A stretch of DNA of 8,087 nucleotides from contig CAKPKU010000070.1 of assembly GCA_934167365.1 (NCBI GenBank), positions 1-8,087 of the forward strand, in the 5' to 3' direction. Position numbers and translations under genes: made by a program. The DNA is from an uncultured Clostridia bacterium. GTDB taxonomy: Bacteria; Bacillota; Clostridia; TANB77; CAG-508. The notes beneath the pieces are model-generated. The model ran no database searches, was not told the DNA's origin, and saw nothing but the letters and a program-made list of their open reading frames with translations. Of the stretch, positions 7,896-8,087 are shown one piece after another; position 1 is the first letter of the stretch; each line of letters opens with the position of its first letter.

Positions 7896-7924
7896 TTAAC
7901 ATCTAAACTGGTACAAATTATTGT
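7896..7924 (+). promoter_or_regulatory. Candidate divergent promoter for the patatin-like gene
   Basis: On the plus strand, TTAACA (7896-7901, five of six), 17-bp spacer, TATTGT (7919-7924, four of six). Its -35 box overlaps the third GTTAAC site and its -10 lies inside the GTACAA inverted repeat (7911-7926). The leader would be about 40 nt. It is the best-spaced candidate but its -10 is weak. Confidence 0.35.
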
Positions 7925-7926
7925 AC
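7911..7926. repeat. Short perfect inverted repeat in the divergent region
   Basis: GTACAA-ATTA-TTGTAC, 6-bp arms with a 4-bp centre. It lies between the suf promoter and the plus-strand patatin-like gene, over the candidate -10 box of the latter. It may be a regulator site; no family is assigned. Confidence 0.4.
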
Positions 7927-7971
7927 ACTATTTTTTTAGAATAGATATTATATATAAAGGGGGTTTATGAA

Positions 7972-8087
7972 TTGAATATTGGTTTATGTTTATCTGGTGG
8001 TGGTATTAAAGGAGCCGCTCATATTGGTGTTTTACAGGCTTTAGAAGATAACAATGTTTCTATTACACATATTTCAGGTACATCTTC
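7972..8087 (+). CDS. Patatin-like phospholipase (RssA/NTE type), N-terminal fragment
   Basis: The first 38 codons, then the window ends. Patatin-family proteins are serine lipid acyl hydrolases with a Ser-Asp dyad. The oxyanion motif SGGGIKGAAHIGVLQAL is complete (from residue 8), and the nucleophile elbow G-x-S-x-G has begun as GTSS at the cut edge. The protein starts at the motif with only a seven-residue head and no signal peptide, so it is probably cytoplasmic, as in the bacterial RssA/YlbK-like group. The start is TTG at 7972-7974: AAAGGGGG (7956-7963) sits 8 nt upstream, and the frame is closed by TAG at 7942. The ATG at 7967 is in another frame and ends after two codons (ATG AAT TGA). 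It is divergent from sufC, and no functional link to Fe-S assembly is evident. Confidence 0.9.
   Translation, partial: MNIGLCLSGGGIKGAAHIGVLQALEDNNVSITHISGTS

Overview
The window is strongly AT-rich (about three quarters A+T by eye). It uses AGGAGG/AAAGGA-type ribosome binding sites with ATG, GTG and TTG starts, and TAA or TAG stops. This, plus a SufU-type scaffold and a sufC-B-D-S...U gene set, points to a low-GC Firmicute, probably a Clostridia-like or related uncultured lineage. The genus cannot be told from the sequence.

Layout. Almost everything is on the minus strand and reads from high to low coordinates. The order is sufC (6994-7740), sufB (5549-6949), sufD (4461-5522), sufS (3156-4379), a PD-(D/E)XK Rpn-type nuclease/'transposase' gene (1973-2794) with gene-free flanks of 361 and 227 bp, sufU (1308-1745), mnmA (235-1290), and the first 24 codons of a small membrane protein (1-72) running off the left edge. 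On the plus strand, a patatin-like phospholipase gene starts at 7972, divergent from sufC, and runs off the right edge.

How the genes work together. SufS takes sulfur from cysteine and SufU receives it as a persulfide. The SufBCD complex builds Fe-S clusters with SufC as its ATPase. MnmA puts sulfur on U34 of certain tRNAs and sits 17 bp behind sufU, so one locus holds both major uses of SufS sulfur. The sufC promoter is a perfect consensus (TTGACA-17-TATAAT). An inverted repeat, TGTTAAC-TTTG-GTTAACA, touches its -10 box and covers the expected start point, and a third GTTAAC lies just upstream of the -35 box. This looks like a regulated promoter, but no regulator gene is in the window.

The main oddities are three: an Rpn-family gene, bracketed by two long hairpins, separates sufS from sufU; the heptamer AGAGCTA occurs 19 times where about one or fewer is expected from base composition, mostly on one strand and in all codon phases; and the suf promoter carries an operator-like repeat. 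Otherwise this is a conventional housekeeping locus, and I see no clearly undescribed multi-gene system in it.
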